From Chaetomium olivaceum (Eukaryota; Ascomycota; Sordariomycetes; Sordariales; Chaetomiaceae): a stretch of 64,000 bases of DNA. The stretch lies in the NCBI GenBank assembly GCA_039881045.1, contig JAYWVB010000014.1, positions 372,001-436,000 of the forward strand, given 5' to 3'. Below are positions 61,837 to 64,000 of this stretch, one piece after another. The notes below the pieces were generated by a model that saw only the letters and a list, made by a program, of their open reading frames with translations, was not told where the DNA came from and ran no database searches. The position numbers were made by a program, and so were the translations under genes. Within the stretch, counting starts at the first letter, position 1. Each line of letters opens with the position of its first letter.

Positions 61837-64000
61837 CTAACTATCCCAGATAGCCCCATAAGCATGCACACCGCGCGTCTCCAGCCCATAAACAACCTTG
61901 GTGGTAATCTTGCGATTAGCAATGATTATAACCGCCTCGGCCCCAAAGCTGCGCGCCAGGTTATAACTCAGCTTGACCATATCCGGCCTGCCCTGCGCGG
62001 ACGTATCCCAAATCACCGCGCCCGGGATCTTGCTCTTCACCGTATCCACTAACTCCTTCCCATAAGTCTTCACAGGGTTCTTGGTACTCCACAGACACGC
62101 AGTGGCACAACTCGGCTGCTGGATATGCCCCAGCAGCGGACCGATGCCAGACCCCGTTGCCACGACCACCACCCGGTTAAACAGCGTCGCAATCCGCATC
62201 ACGCCGCACGTCGGCACACCCCGAACCCACACCTTATGCGGGCCCTTCTGGATGCAAGCCTTCGTCCAGTCACCCGCGTTGGACACCACGAGGGAGTACC
62301 CCGCAGACCGGCCGCCGGTGGGCGTCGGTGCGGGCACTGTCGCGAAGGAGTGCCACTCGATGAGCGGGCGGAAGGAGAGACGCGTGAAAGTGCCGTTAAC
62401 CGGGACGGTGTAGTCAAAGTGCAGGCGCACCGCATGATCCGAAAGGACTTCGGCGTCGACGGGCACCTGGCGCAGCCAGAACCAGGAGCTGGCGATGCTG
62501 AGGGTGGCGACGAGGAGGATCCAGAAGGGCGGGGCGGCGACAAGGGCGGATGCGTAGGTTGGTGACAGCGGACCGTTAGTGGCCTCGTCGGCCAGGCCGA
62601 GGAAAGTCTGCGTCCAGAAAAGTGCCAGCATGGTCCACCCGACAAAGCGGTGATAGCGCTCGAAGAAGTCGTGGTGGGTGGAGCGGAACTGGGGGAGGGC
62701 GAAGACCAGCATGCTGGCAAAGAGGGCAGTGAGGATCCAGGAGATGGCTTGGTAGGCGGGCGAGTGGTACGGGTACCCGCCGCAGGAGTGGGTTGATAAG
62801 CAGTAAGCGTCGCTGATGTTGGCTGAAAGCAACCAGAAGCTGGACCATGTTGCCGCACCGGCGTGGATGCCCCCGAGGTGGTAGACCTTGGCGCATGATG
62901 CCCGGATCCAAAGAGGCCAGCTCTTGGGGACTGAGCAGAAAACCGTGTACAGCACGTTGATGACCATGTCCTGGCGGATGAGCACCGCGATGAGGAGATT
63001 GATGGCTACCATGTTTCCGATCCAGGTGCGGTTGATGCCGTTGACGTACAGGGAAACCAAGCCTCCGATGTTGCCCAGGTAGACAAGCATGAGCAAGAAG
63101 CGGTAGGGGATAAAAGCTCGGTGTACAAGGTTCCGGAAGAACTTTGCCCTGTCCTTGCCGGGAAGCTCGCCTTCGAGGTTGAAGCTTACCGCATCTTCTT
63201 CCGGTTTCATCAGGTCGAGGGTTGTGGTGCTGGATGCTACTGTCATCGTGGCAATGGAACTCTTCTCCTTGGGGCCGACTGCTCCAGCTTCTTGGTCCGA
63301 ATGGCCCCGAGTGGATGTGGATGGGGCGTAAGAACTTGTAGTCTGTCCAGATGGTACAATTAGATGTTGTGCGTGTCCTTCATTAACAATCGCGCGCAAG
63401 ACTGCCTTGTCGACCTTTCCATTGTGGGTGAGGGGAATATGGTCAAGGCCATGTAGGTGCTTTGGGCGGGAGTAGTACGGGAGGGCCTGTTCGACGTGTT
63501 GCATCACCATCTCTGCGTTGCAGTCTGCGGGGTGGAGGAAGCCGTGGATGTCACCATCAACGAGCATCGCGTAGCCATTCTGAACGCCAGGGGCTGCTGC
63601 CAAGACGTGGGCGACGCCGTCGAGCTCAATCCGGAACCCCTGAGACTATTAGCTGTGGTGGTTCTGGGGAAACAATAAGGCTCCAATACGTACGTTCACC
63701 TTAACCTGGTCGTCCTTCCTGCCCATGATCTCAATCTCCCCGGAATCAAGCCACCTCCCAAGGTCTCCTGTGTTGTACATCATCGACCTGCAACGTGTGA
63801 GCAAGCAAGAATATCCTTGGCATCAACTCCATGACTTACCCGTCGAGAGCGAATGGGTCGTTGCGGTATTTTGTAGCTGTCATTTCCGGCATACCGACAT
63901 AACCCCTGGTGACTCCTCTTCCTCCAGCCCACATTGTACCGACTTGGCCCACGGAAACCGGCTGAAGATCGTCGTCCAAAATGTAGACGGAGTTGTTTGG
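61837..64000 (-). CDS. NRPS-like protein: adenylation domain fused to membrane ferric-reductase-like module (5' end outside window)
   Basis: Exons 64000-63840 (partial), 63787-63694 and 63639-61837 join in phase. The adenylation domain C-terminal part shows MYNTGDLGRWLDSGEIEI (A7 region), GRKDDQVKVNGFRIELDGVA (A8) and LTHNGKVDKAVLRAI (A10, Lys). No phosphopantetheine site (GGxS) is seen between A10 and the membrane part, only a Ser/Thr-rich linker. About six to seven membrane helices with His clusters (STHHDFFERYHRF, KVYHLGGIHAGA) follow. A reductase-like end carries EWHSFATV (FAD HPF-like) and VVATGSGIGPLLGHI (NAD(P)H). Adenylation-membrane proteins of this plan are widespread in fungi with unknown products; acyl or amino acid reduction is plausible. 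A stand-alone relative of the membrane module lies at 36352-37893. Confidence 0.88.

Noticed and set aside
1..64000. CRISPR arrays, bacterial operons, riboswitches
   Set aside because: No regularly spaced repeats were seen, and the gene structure is clearly that of a fungus.

Overview
This is nuclear DNA of a filamentous ascomycete, most likely a Sordariomycete (inference). The evidence is short introns of about 50-60 bp with GT..AG ends and CTAAC/CTGAC branch sites, and gene families typical of moulds: F-box-like proteins, a Zn2Cys6 regulator, P450, NACHT-ankyrin NLR, Rds1-like, DUF1996 and DUF7580 proteins, rhodopsin-like membrane proteins, small secreted cysteine-rich proteins, and a pogo-type transposon. 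There are no bacterial operons, rRNAs or complete tRNA genes. Most gene models here were rebuilt by hand by joining open frames across splice sites whose phases agree.

Layout. 0-16 kb: a truncated gene at the left edge (-), an F-box protein (-), a Baeyer-Villiger-type flavin monooxygenase (+), a small tail-anchored Cys-rich protein (+) with a broken look-alike (-), a coiled-coil protein (+), a coding remnant, an F-box-like protein (-), dienelactone hydrolase (-), GNAT-like protein (-) and a cytochrome b5/b5-reductase fusion (-). 16-26 kb: cytochrome P450 (+) and a giant NLR (-) of about 1948 residues with two successive alpha/beta-hydrolase domains, NACHT, ankyrin repeats and a Pro/Tyr/Arg tail. 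26-41 kb: secreted beta-lactamase-like protein (+), secreted peptidylarginine deiminase (-), damaged Zn2Cys6 factor (-), Thr-rich protein (-), membrane reductase (+), CmcJ/NvfI-like oxidoreductase (+) and rhodopsin-like membrane protein (-). 43-49 kb is an accessory patch: solo LTR, gene relic, internally deleted pogo element with telomere-like repeats, truncated CorA-like transporter, DUF7580 fragment and zinc-finger fragment. 49-64 kb: DUF1996 protein (-), two small secreted proteins (+), Rds1-like protein (-), a hypothetical protein (-), a gene relic split by a second copy of the LTR, and an NRPS-like adenylation/membrane-reductase protein (-) running off the right edge.

No coherent biosynthetic cluster can be proven. 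The strongest candidates for unusual biology are the double-hydrolase NLR, the fungal peptidylarginine deiminase, and the pair of related membrane reductases, one fused to an adenylation domain and one standing alone. A recurring observation is that many otherwise convincing genes need one or two single-base corrections, often in G or C runs. This points to sequence indels or to widespread recent pseudogenisation, while the largest gene is intact.
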